Shown here in pieces: positions 31,845-43,329 of a stretch of DNA of 64,000 nt (the first letter of the stretch is position 1; each line of letters begins with the position of its first letter). The notes under the pieces were generated by a model. It did not search any database and was not told where the DNA came from. It saw nothing but the letters and a program-made list of their open reading frames with translations. The stretch covers positions 726,288 to 790,287 of the forward strand of contig NC_092676.1 of the NCBI RefSeq assembly GCF_964355755.1. Reading direction: 5' to 3'. The position numbers and the translations under genes are program-made. This DNA comes from Antedon mediterranea. Its lineage: Eukaryota; Echinodermata; Crinoidea; Comatulida; Antedonidae.

Positions 31845-34800
31845 TCAGCTATCATTGACGATTTCTTGCATGTCCTTTAAACTTAGCTCACTCGTGATAT
31901 CAAGAGCGTGTTTCATTGCGTGAATATTCACCAGTAATTTTGTAATAGTTTTGATGTACCCTTTGCTTTTCCTTTTGTCTAGATCGGAACTTGCGAAGGA
32001 TCCCTTGTAACAAGTGTCAGCAGCGTGGGACAGATAACGACAGAATGGCTCCAATTGACGAATGGTGCTGTCGCCCTCTAGATTCTTGAACCAGTCTTTA
32101 GGAAATGTAGACACAATCTTAAAACAGAGAAAACAAGAAAACCAATAATATGGATTTTTTCATTTTACAACTAGACTAGAATCGTGTTTATTTCATGTTT
32201 TTGTAATGTTAATTTGATTGGAAAGCATAAAGCTCTATCTAGTGTGATGTGCCCAAATATGGTAGTGATATGCTCAAATATGGTAGTGATATGTCATTAT
32301 CATGTCTATATATGGACATAAGCACAAGGAAAGAGCACAAACCTGTTGGCATTTATTGATACTGTCCTCATTCACGTCTGAGTTTTGTAAAGATAGAAGT
32401 AGATAACGATTCAGTAAGCCATCTACTGCGATGTCCAGCAATGTGTCTTGGACTATGATGCCTTGCCAGTTCAACATGTTACCAAGAAGCTGCAATAGAA
32501 AGACATTTATTTTTAAAAAATTATTTACCTCCGCCAAGGAGGTATATGTAATCGGTAGCGTGTGTTTGTTTGTTTGTTTGTTTGTTTGTTAGCAGGATTA
32601 CTCAAAAAGTAATTACAAGATCTTTACCAAAATGAATAGACAGATAGATATGTGGTCAAGGACCATTCCATTAAATTTTGGGACCATTTGGGACCACAGT
32701 CCCAATTCTGGACCACTTTTTAGTATACTTTTTTAGACCTGCTAGTGTTAAAAGATAGGACAGAATTTTTCAAAAGCCAGCGAGCAGTCTTAAAGTAACA
32801 AGTAAACTGAAATTGCATTTTCTCGAGAACTACTTGTCCAAAAAACTTCATTTTTTAACAAGAGGCAAGAGTTATAATTTGTGATTTGTAATTTTAAAAC
32901 ATAATTTGATTTAATGTGCACGTTTTTTGATGCGAGTAGTTTAAAAAACCTATTTCTTTTCAAATTCACTCGTTTGATTTTCGCGTTGCTGTTCTATTGT
33001 TAGTCAACTGAAGCTATTGTTAATTGAAAGGCTTGTTACATAACCATTACACCAAACTCGCATACACATGCTTGTAATGAAATTAGCCTAAATCACAAAC
33101 AGCATTAATACACACACAAATATATATATATATTTTTTTTACCGGAGAAATCTTATGTAGGAGAATTTTACAGTAGGCGGAGGTATGCCCTCTCGGAGTG
33201 GCTTTCTAGTTTATTTATTTTTTACACAGTTTATATAGATTTTATTTTTAGCTTATGTACCGTGAGATAAGGGTCACACAATTATGTTAGTGATTCAGTT
33301 CATGATTGTGCTTCTGCCTATTACCACACTCTCCTTGTTTTGTTTGTTTTTGCAATATTTATTTTTTTTTACAAAACTTGTAATTAAAATCAGATTATGA
33401 ATGAATTAAATGTTACAAGTCTTACCTTAACACATGACCAGAATTGCCTTTGTAAAAAGTTGAATTAAATGTTACAAGTCTTACCTTAAAGGGGGATTCT
33501 GGGTTTAAAATTGCTTTTAAATATCGTTTACTTATTAAATAAAAAATATTATAACAATATAGACATGTCAGAATGAAGAAGTAATAACGAGAAATTAAAA
33601 AAATTAAATTTCATATACATTTTAGGGTAAATTCATGGAAAGTCTGTTTTTCTGCAGCTTAGGGAAGCTCATTAATATTCATGAGATATTCACAAAATCA
33701 CGTCACCAGTGGATTCCAAATTCTCTCTCCCCTGTCAAACGACGACCACCCGATCATTGTGAAATACATTTTTTGTAGATTTTCTAAGCTAGGCCTAAAG
33801 TGTAATAATAACAGTAGTAGCATATATTTATTTGACATTTAATGAAATACAAAATTTAGTACAGATTACGGAGTCATAAATTATACTATTGTTATACCTC
33901 TATACTATAGTACAGATCGTATTATCGGCTTCACGTACAATACTACTCTAGGCCTAGCCTAATGGGCGAGAGCCATTCTGACTAGGGATTCCATGCCACG
34001 ATGGCTACGTTAAAACAATGGCGACCATGGGCCTAGCTAGCCTACTACTAGACGATTGGCCCATAAATAACAAAACCCATCCTATCAACCAAACTCCTAA
34101 ACAATCTAAACCTATAACGTTCTACAAAATCGGCTGTAAATATTGAAGCAAAACAAGGTCCGATCGCCGCCGTCCACACGTATGGTGTCCCGATCGTCTA
34201 AGTAGGCCTAAAATAAAATAGGCTTAGGCTAGTTTATTCTCCAAAAAAGCGGAATACTCATGCATCAAGCAAGTAGACCAGGTAGTAGGAAGGAGACCTA
34301 GCCGATCCGGCCCAGTTAAAAATTGAGCTAGCTAGTGTAGTAGACCCTATTAGTATTATATGCGAATTGATACTACCAGGCCTTTTACTATAGGCTGCAC
34401 TACACAAATATTCCAACTCTCTCATTCGAGCTATATTATCTATACCATTCCGGAAGGTCGAGTCGACCTTCAATCAAATACTGTACATCGTTCATGTTGT
34501 GATTATAGACGGGGTATACTCGACCCGACCAGTTTGGTATTGTTGTATCTGCTTATCACGTGACGATGCCAAGCATGGGCAGCAGAGAGAGCACGTGTAT
34601 CGTCGTCTCGCTCAATCCTCAGCAGGAATGTACAGTATACGTTACGCTTCATTGATTTTGATTTTTCCCTAAGTCGGTGTGAAAATCGGCAAACGTAAAG
34701 TGCAAACATATCTAATTTTTCACTGTTTTGATGAATTTTCATAAAAAATTGACTTTATAAATGGGAAGACCGACTAAAATTACATCAGATAAGTATAATT

Positions 34801-37800
34801 TTACAAAAGTAATTGATATGGTTAATGATAACGAGTCGTCGGAAGATGGACCATTTCACGAATTTCCTATTTTGTATCCACAGTGTGATTTTGCCGTAGC
34901 TGCACTTGTAATCTGGCCTGATTTCACAGCCTTCGTTCTGCTTCACTGGGCGCTTATATAAATTGAAACTTTTACCGTTCAAGAGACAAACAAATATATT
35001 TTACATTTTTTACTATTCATTTTAAACCCGGAACGCCCCTTTGACACATGACCAGAATTGCCTTTGTAAAAAGTTGAATTAAATGTTACAAGTCTTACCT
35101 TAACACATGACCAGAATTGCCTTTGTAAAAAGTTGAATTAAATGTTACAAGTCTTACCTTAACACATGACCAGAATTGCCTTTGTAAAAAGTTGAATTAA
35201 ATGTTACAAGTCTTACCTTAACACATGACCAGAATTGCCTTTGTAAAAAGTTGAATGCACCAGAAGACCTGTTTTCAAGGACACTAAAATTTAGGAGAAA
35301 AATATGATTATTAAACACTTTGAGAGAAGACGCATAAATTGAATTTGAAAAATGAAGGTGAATGGTTAAGCTTGGAAAGGCTAGGATGCAAGCAAATGCA
35401 AGTCATTTGACCAATCACAAGCGATGGATTATTTAAACTGTTGTTTATCATTGGTCAACTCGATTGCATTGCACTTACATCATTGCATTGCTTAAATAGA
35501 ACACTACAGCTATTATCAATTATGCATTGCAGAGGAGTAGGTGGGGTACACCCAAGTCTAATACAGCATTCACTCAAATTAAAATATTTAAGTTAAAACT
35601 AACCTCTTTGGAAACAGAGGCATATAGACATCGTCATCTAGTGTTTTTCTCATGCGTGCCACTACTGCTGTTAGCAATGTCTGAGTGTTCTTGTTCTCAG
35701 TAGAGACTGTAGGATAGTCCTCTGATAGCTTATGCACCATGGTAACGAGACGATGTGTCTGAGATGTGGACATGGGATCCCATACATTCTCAACCAGACC
35801 TGCAAAAAGGTGTAAATTGATTAAAGAGCTATCTATTGGTTTGACTTTGGAAATGAATGCCTTAGCACTGAAAGTGTCATTCAGTATAAAAACAGAATAA
35901 ATAAATTAATATCTCCCTAAGTATGCTAAGATACTTAAATAAAATACCGGACTCATCTAAAATACTTACCACATAATTTTGGTATAACAAACTTGTCTAC
36001 AATGTTAGGTATAAGTTCAAGATCAGGATCGTCTCGGTCACACACATCAACATTTTGACAACCAAAGAATAATAAGTCATCATGCCACCTATACTCTTCT
36101 AAATCTTTGTTATTTGGCTGCAAATAGAAAGTGTTTCATTGTCTCAATGATAACCGTTCACAGAAATTCCATATTTCAAAACCCAATACAAGATGTGTTG
36201 TATTATTCAAGAGGGGTTTCATATGCTATGCCTCTATCACAAAGTCTGAGGTCAGAAGTAAGTAAATGAACCAAATGAACAGATTCTCTTACCTCCAAGG
36301 GATTCCAGCTTATCAGTTGTAGTTTAACAAACGGTGAAAATAATTTAGGTAAACAAAGGCTAATATACGCATCATGATATGATTCTGATTGGTCGAATTT
36401 CCAGGATTGGAATCGTTCTTCGATAGACACCACTGACTTAAAATCTTCTGTTACATCAGAAAACAGGGCATTGGCTTCCTCAATAAGACGGTCTATGTTT
36501 AGAACAAAAAAGGTCAGTTTATATTTTGCTCTTCTTAATTATAATTAACTTTTGTAGGATTCTAACACAGGTTATCTACTCAATACCTAAATAATTATCA
36601 ATATAGCATTATATACATTTATAATGTAACTAAAGTGAAATTTTAATCAAAGCAATTGGCAAAAAATATAAGAATATGAGAACTTTTGCCTAACAATTGT
36701 TAAGAATATTAATCTTAATACCTCATCACCTTATATTAAAGGACAACAACGTATAGGGATGTACATATGATTTCAGAACAATCGCAAGATTAAGGATATC
36801 GCCGCACGCGCTCGCCGTACAGCCGTCGCCTTACTTTTATCAGCAATAAATAGGATATCGCCGCATGCGCTCGCCGTACAGCCGTGGCCTTACTTTTATC
36901 AGCAATAAATAGGATATCGCCGCATGCGCTCGTCGTACAGCTGTCGCCTTACTTTTATCAGCAATAAATAGGATATCGCCGCATGCGCTCGCCGTACAGC
37001 CGTCGCCTTACTTTTATCAGCAATAAATAGGATATCGCCGCATGCGCTCGCCGTACAGCCGTCGCCTTACTTTTATCAGCAATAAATAGGATATCGCCGC
37101 ATGCGCTCGTCGTACAGCCGTCGCCTTACTTTTATCAGCAATAAATAGGATATCGCCGCATGCGCTCGTCGTACAGCCGTCGCCTTACTTTTATCAGCAA
37201 TAAATAGGATATCGCCGCATGCGCTCGTCGTACAGCCGTCGCCTTACTTTTATCAGCAATAAATAGGATATCGCCGCATGCGCTCGCCGTACAGCCGTCG
37301 CCTTACTTTTATCAGCAATAAATAGGATATCGCCGCATGCGCTCGCCGTACAGCCGTCGCCTTACTTTTATCAGCAATAAATAGGATATCGCCGCATGCG
37401 CTCGCCGTACAGCCGTCGCCTTACTTTTATCAGCAATAAATAGGATATCGCCGCATGCGCTCGTCGTACAGCCGTCGCCTTACTTTTATCAGCAATAAAT
37501 AGGATATCGCCGCATGCGCTCGCCGTACAGCCGTCGCCTTACTTTTATCAGCAATAAATAGGATATCGCCGCATGCGCTCGTCGTACAGCCGTCGCCTTA
37601 CTTTTATCAGCAATAAATAGGATATCGCCGCATGCGCTCGTCGTACAGCCGTCGCCTTACTTTTATCAGCAATAAATAGGATATCGCCGCATGCGCTCGT
37701 CGTACAGCCGTCGCCTTACTTTTATCAGCAATAAATAGGATATCGCCGCATGCGCTCGCCGTACAGCCGTCGCCTTACTTTTATCAGCAATAAATTTACT

Positions 37801-40800
37801 CTTGTTAGTTTCCATGATCTCGTCATCAGATGACATTCCTTCATAGTGCATTATTCCTTCTGTTTTACTTTCCCTCGCTCTTCGGCGTCTTGCTCTAGAC
37901 ATTTAAAAAATATTAATAACATAAAATAAAAGTATAACATATTATTACACATACAATGTTATTTTTGGGAAGAATTTAAAGCAATAGTACACGAATTGAA
38001 TGAAATGGACAATAAGAAAAAAATAACAATGTTATAATATCTAACATAAACATGTTAAGATTTAATACCTTCTTGCTTCTCTCTCTGCTATCCTTCGTTG
38101 CATTGTTTCTTCATCTTTATTCTTCTTCTTTCCTTTAATCCCTAGATTAGGTGCAGAGGCAGCTTTACTAGAGATAAACTCCGAGGCTTGATCCTTGATA
38201 TCAGTCTGTCTGCGTGTCACCAGCAGCTGAGCTCGTTGCTTTAGCAGTACATTCATTGTTAGATCCAAACCAGTAATTATTGGAACCTATGATTGAATAT
38301 ATGAAATCATTTATTAGTTAATTAGTTCAGATAAAATTTATGAATACAATATTAATTAACGAATTAATAATACTGAAAAATAATTAGTAAAAAAGCTAAA
38401 CTGTAACAAAAGTTTGAAATAAACTACACAGCAGCAGAACATAATTAGTTTGTTACTGCATATCATATATAAAAGAATTTAAAGAATTTTGTGAAAAAAA
38501 ATAAATGAACCACTTATTGTAAATAAGGTGGATAAGATAAAATAATAATATTTAGCCATTGGTGATAGAATTAGCCAGACATATCCCGTTCTAATTGTTT
38601 TTCTGGTATTGAAGGGTTAGTTATTTTTTTAAATATAGGGCCAAACATAGAACCGCAAAAAAACAAAACCTTCTTTAAATAAACAATATTTGACCAATGA
38701 TGACTGGCCATTTTTCGGAAAAATCCCTGTACTATAGTACATGAAAATTTTCGAAAAATGGCAAAATTTCGACCCTTTTTTTTACAAAACTAGTTACTAT
38801 GGCACTATAAGATGATGATAACACAATATATGCACATATATGGCAATATTATGGCATAATTATTGGATTTTAAAAAGTGGATATTTTTCGAAAAAAAATA
38901 GTTCCAGTACTATCAAAAGTCTTTCTGATATTGAAGAATGTGTACATCGTAATTTATCAGCTCCCAACGTCATTTAATGTTAAGACCCACCTTTTCATTG
39001 AGGCATTCAATCAAGTCACTGACATACCCCCTCATCTCCTGAAAAAACGAATATTGTTCCGAAGCAACTTTTGTTGACTCCTTAAGTTTTTCTGAATTGT
39101 GTCGAGATGATTCAAGTTGATCGTTTAATTTGTCATCTTCTCTCTCATGAGACCTGTAAACCTCATCAACAGATTCATATCTAAAACAATTACAACATAC
39201 TGTCACATGTTCCTGTCAACAACATTGTCACATTGTTCTGTCAAAAATATTGTCACATTGTTCTGTCAAAAATATTGTCACATACAGTATCATGTTCCTG
39301 TAAAAAATATTATTACATAATAATTATGTTCCAGTCAAAAATATTGTCACATTGTTCTGTAAAAAATATTGTCACATACAGTATCATGTTCCTGTTATTA
39401 TTATTACATAATATTATGTTCTGGTCAAAAATATTACCACATAACATGTAAAATACTATATACACTGTAGTTCATGACAGACATGTGGAAGACATTTGTG
39501 AATACAAATAATGAATAATAAAGGTAAAATAGTAACTGAACACATTACACCATGAATCAGTGGTAAAATAGTACTGTAAAACCCGATATGAATACTGACC
39601 TGTCAGCGATAGTTTTCTTTAACGTATCTAATGACACGACAGGAATGTGCATTGGTAAGAGCGCCATCGGTGGCGGCGGGGCTTCATCGCTATATTCCAA
39701 TACACCATAGTCCTCAGAATATGTCACAGGGGCAAGATATGGTGCATCAGAAGGGTAATAATAAGCAGCTTGTGATGTACTCTGTTCAACCTGGCCCTAT
39801 GTAACATATTAAAAATATGAGTGTGCATTTTATCACAGTGATTGTTTAATTATAAATTGAGATAGTAAAATATGGTAATTCATAAATATATGAGGTATTT
39901 AGTATGAATTAGACAGACTGCTTGTGTCATTATTATCAGACATTTACAGGGGGTGGGGGTGGAGAAGAAAGAACAACTTGCTTCCTGAAGACACTTATTA
40001 CTGTAAACATCAATGAAAGTATGTGTTGTTCCTTTTTTTTTGTAGAAAAACAAAATCTTCTGTAAAAATCCTTACTACAAGCTTGGTTAAAACACATGTT
40101 TCTTTATATACTCTACTCTGTATGTTGTTGCTGTATTGTGGTGAGTAGTTAGTAACATACTTGTCAACACATGTTTCTTTATATACTCTACTCTGTATGT
40201 TGTTGCTGTATTGTGGTGAGTAGTTAGTAACATACTTGTTAACACATGTTTCTATATATACTCTACTCTGTATGTTGTTGCTGTATTGTGGTGAGTAGTT
40301 AGTAACATACTTGTCAACACATGTTTCTTTATATACTCTACTCTGTATGTTGTTGCTGTATTGTGGTGAGTAGTTTAACATACTTGTTAACACATGTTTC
40401 TATATATACTCTACTCTGTATGTTGTTGCTGTATTGTGGTGAGTAGTTGGTAACATACTTGTTAACACATGTTTCTATATATACTCTACTCTGTATGTTG
40501 TTGCTGTATTGTGGTGAGTAGTTAGTAACATACTTGTTAACACATGTTTCTATATATACTCTACTCTGTATGTTGTTGCTGTATTGTGGTGAGTAGTTAG
40601 TAACATACTTGTTAACACATGTTTCTATATATACTCTACTCTGTATGTTGTTGCTGTATTGTGGTGAGTAGTTAGTAACATACTTGTCAACACATGTTTC
40701 TTTATATACTCTACTCTGTATGTTGTTGCTGTATTGTGGTGAGTAGTTTAACTTACTTGTTAACACATGTTTCTATATATACTCTACTCTGTATGTTGTT

Positions 40801-43329
40801 GCTGTATTGTGGTGAGTAGTTAGTAACATACTTGTCAACACATGTTTCTTTATATACTCTACTCTGTATGTTGTTGCTGTATTGTGGTGAGTAGTTTAAC
40901 TTACTTGTTAACACATGTTTCTATATATACTCTACTCTGTATGTTGTTGCTGTATTGTGGTGAGTAGTTAGTAGCATACTTGTTAACACATGTTTCTTTA
41001 TATACTCTACTCTGTATGTTGTTGCTGTATTGTGGTGAGTAGTTAGTAACATACTTGTCAAGGGTGAATAATTTACCTGAGGTGCATTTGTATTAATGCC
41101 TTTCCTAATTTGCTCTTCCTCAAACAAATCCATCTCACGTTTATCATGGTTATCAGACGCAAACTGATCTGGAAATCATAATAATTCAGAAAGATTAAGA
41201 TTTACAAATACTAAATAAAACTATTGAGCTTTAAGATGATTTTTTTATATTTCATAAGCATCCAACAGCGAGCACAAACTCGCCAATTATTTTATAATTT
41301 TACATGCTTATAAAGTCTCATTTGAGGCTTAGGGAGTGGAGTTGAAAGAATCGTGAGTTACAAACCCAAACCTTGGGATTGGAAGGCAAACACGTTAACC
41401 ACCAAGCTACAGCTCCACTACAAAGTGGGTAGTTGTTAGTTGTTACTTGGTGTAGTGATGCTAGTATGCTAGTGGTATATTAGACAGTGTCTTGTATCCA
41501 ACATGGCAACACAGTAACTTACTTATATCAATAGATTCAATGATCCTTTCGCGATTTGTCTTATGACGGACCGAGAAGCCCATCCTTTTATCATCGTCAT
41601 CGTCATCACTGTTATCATTATCATCGTCTCTGATAAGACGCGAGTCGTTGGTTGCATACGTTTGAGTGTCATCTATGGCTATGTAATCTTGCTGACCCAT
41701 CTCTCGCGCCATTTGCCGTTTCTTTCTAGCCATGTGAATCAAGTTTGCATCTGGTATTGAACCTGAGGATAATGAGAAGAAAAATAATGTAATGAGATTG
41801 CAATTTAGTATCATTAAATTGTGTTTGAAATACCTCTAAAACTCATTCAGATACACTATCAAACTAGTTTGACAAAAAAGTGTGATGTTGTAAATATGGT
41901 AGTGATATGGCTAAATATGGTAGTGAAATGACATCATCATGTCCATACTGTATATGGGCACATCACTTTTTTATGTCACATACAGTTTGAAAGTGTAGAC
42001 AGAGCTTAACACTGTTTTTTTTTATACCCCTTACACAGTAGTACATTGTACTGTAAAATGATTATTGAGGGCACGTGTTTCAACACTTTGGCCAACTCTT
42101 AATCAGAAGAGATTGTATTAGATCCAGAAGCTGTTCTCTAAATAGCATTCTACTGTATTCCTATACAATGTTCACTCTTTACAGAAAGTATTCAATAGAG
42201 AGAAGTTTTTAAAAAGAAGTTTATTTTTAAAGTGAAAACAGTAACTAGAAATGTTACCAAGTATGTAGTTAAGATGAACAATATCTACCTGTAGTTAAGT
42301 TTCTAAATTTGCCAGCAATTTCATTTTTATCATCCTCTTCTTCAGCCATTGCCTCTGCTACCTTACCACTCAGAATTATGTTCTCCTTCTTGAGGGACGC
42401 CAGCTTCTCTTTTGTGTACTGACCTATAAAGAAGAAATTTTTTTTTAAATAACAAATAGAGATGTTTAAAATTGTAATGTAAATAATCACACCTTACATG
42501 GTACTCTCAAATGTCTGTCTTACATTTTACTGTCTCATAGGTATAAAATACATATCTATTTTTATGGATATTTATCTGAAATAAAAGAAATGCATGAAAA
42601 ATTTAAACGACCTCTGGTTACAGATCAGGTCCAGGATCTAATTTAATAATTCTAATTACCACCCATATCAATACTTACCTGTACTAGCTAATTGTGTGTT
42701 ACTGGGATCATTTTTAGGTTGCTTCTTATCCAATTCTTTTAGTTCTTTTTGACGATCTTTTGCCTTTTTGGCCATCTTCTTGCTGTGACTAGACTTCTTT
42801 ACTTTGAAAACTTCGGCTAAGCAAAAGAAAAACATACATCATCATCATCTATTCATATCATTATCAATTCATTCGGGCAAGCCATTGTTTTTTTTAAAAT
42901 ATTAATTATTACTATTAATATTATTAAATCTGTTATTTTAATCTACAACAGATGGTAATGATTCGAATACATATTGGCTTTTTTGCCACCGCCCAACTTA
43001 GCCATTAAGTAAATCAAAATAAATAATCATAAGCTAGGCCTAGTCCGAAGTTGGTACGTACCGCCGCTCTCGTCTTCTTCATCGCCGAAGCTGAGTCCTA
43101 TCCCTAGGCCTACACCACCTGCAGACTTCGTGTCTGCATCCTTCAGTTTGTCTTTCTTTTTCTTCCTCTTCTCATTTTTTTCTTTCGCATTTTTTAGTAT
43201 TTCCGTATGGTAATTTTCTTCTAAAAATGGAATTTCAGTAGGCTGAGATTCTTCGTCACTTTGGACATCTCGTTTTCGAATGTTTCTATTTCGTTTTTTA
43301 AACTTCACGGCCGCTGAATCGTCTTCCAT
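31845..43329 (-). CDS. PAXBP1: PAX3/7-binding protein 1 homolog (GCF-like)
   Basis: Fifteen exons, 874 residues (human protein about 917): 43062-43329, 42679-42816, 42289-42423, 41523-41762, 41077-41168, 39600-39796, 38991-39180, 38069-38286, 37779-37894, 36293-36492, 35970-36117, 35604-35799, 35217-35283, 32343-32489, 31845-32117. All phases agree. The basic/acidic N-terminus has FKKRNRNIRKRDVQSDEE; the middle has IPDANLIHMARKKRQMARE (exon 4), EEEQIRKGIN (exon 5), a coiled-coil region in exon 7 and RARRRRARESK (exon 9); the GCF C-terminal domain runs from exon 10 (AYISLCLPKLFSPFVKLQLI) through RKTLDDDVYMPLFPKR, GLLNRYLLLSLQNS and PFCRYLSHAADTCYK. PAXBP1 is a nuclear protein linking PAX3/7 to H3K4 methyltransferase complexes in vertebrates; relatives are linked to splicing. 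I chose the ATG at 43329 over an upstream in-frame ATG because the extension looks non-coding. The 3' ends of exons 9 and 13 are embedded in tandem arrays. Confidence 0.88.
32229..32321. mobile_element. MITE family A fragment in PAXBP1 intron
   Basis: AAAGCTCTATCTAG followed by GTGATGTGCCCAAATATGG and TATATATGGACAT; the right half is lost. It ends about 20 bases before the donor of exon 32343-32489. Confidence 0.6.
32527..33212. mobile_element. Dispersed repeat with CCTCCGCC / GGCGGAGG ends
   Basis: Begins CCTCCGCCAAGGAGG followed by a GTTT tandem run and ends GGCGGAGGTATGCCCTCTCG. This end pair is that of a dispersed non-coding repeat found widely in marine animal genomes. It lies in the intron between PAXBP1 exons 13 and 14 and encodes nothing recognisable. 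Confidence 0.6.
33411..33486. repeat. Detached copies of the PAXBP1 exon 13 array
   Basis: About 1.3 copies of the same 59-bp unit as at 35041-35260 (TTAAATGTTACAAGTCTTAC and so on), separated from the main array by the TIR element at 33487-35043. Confidence 0.85.
33487..35043. mobile_element. Non-autonomous TIR DNA transposon inserted into the exon 13 array
   Basis: Left end AAAGGGGGATTCTGGGTTTA and right end TAAACCCGGAACGCCCCTTT are imperfect inverted repeats of about 24 bases. The element interrupts a 59-bp repeat unit, whose halves flank it (TACCTTA on the left, ACACATGACC on the right). The interior is 1.5 kb; its left part is AGGCCTAG-rich, and there is a short frame at 34761-34961 without recognisable domains. 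No transposase is seen. Confidence 0.7.
35041..35260. repeat. 59-bp array spanning PAXBP1 exon 13 end and donor
   Basis: About 3.5 copies of a 59-bp unit. On the sense strand each carries the last ~35 bases of exon 13 (encoding FLQRQFWSCVK) with donor GTTAAG|GTAAGA, followed by intron. The copy adjoining the unique 5' part of the exon ends at 35217. Confidence 0.88.
36795..37793. repeat. 59-bp minisatellite, ~17 copies, starting inside PAXBP1 exon 9
   Basis: Units of 59 bp (AGGATATCGCCGCATGCGCT, CGCCGTACAGCCGTCGCC, TTACTTTTATCAGCAATAAAT). The most sense-proximal unit overlaps the last ~20 bases of exon 9 and its donor GATAAAA|GTAAGG (37779/37778), so every unit carries a copy of this donor. 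Units differ mainly at CGCCGT versus CGTCGT. CpG-rich compared with the surroundings. Confidence 0.92.
39215..39450. repeat. Irregular repeat in PAXBP1 intron
   Basis: Six to seven imperfect copies of TGTTCTGTCAAAAATATTG-type units with ATTACATAATA variants, just upstream of exon 38991-39180 in transcript direction. Confidence 0.75.
40088..41062. repeat. 75-bp minisatellite, ~13 copies, in PAXBP1 intron
   Basis: Unit of 75 bp containing ACATGTTTCT, TATATACTCTACTCTGTATG and TTGTTGCTGTATTGTGGTGA. Some copies lack about five bases (AGTTTAAC). The array starts 15 bases beyond the donor of exon 41077-41168. The length permits long frames (NYSPQYSNNIQ repeats), but it is intronic. Confidence 0.92.
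41335..41425 (-). mobile_element. tRNA-derived SINE fragment in PAXBP1 intron
   Basis: The minus strand reads GTAGCTTGGTGGTTAACGTG (A-box-like, as in tRNAs) and then TTTGCCTTCC and GGGTTTGTAACTC (degenerate B box). The ends GTGGAG and CTCCAC are complementary. Not a functional tRNA gene. Confidence 0.5.
41850..42008. mobile_element. MITE family A, full-length, in PAXBP1 intron
   Basis: GATACACTATCAAACTAGTTTGAC at the left reads in shortened form here, and GTTTGAAAGTGTAGACAGAG closes the right. The interior has the paired TGATGTNNNAAATATGG / ATATGGGCACATCA blocks. Confidence 0.75.

Noticed and set aside
34761-34961. 66-codon frame inside the TIR element as a transposase
   Set aside because: Too short, with no transposase motifs; the element looks non-autonomous.
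40010-41133. NYSPQYSNNIQ repeat proteins
   Set aside because: Frames through the intronic 75-bp minisatellite.
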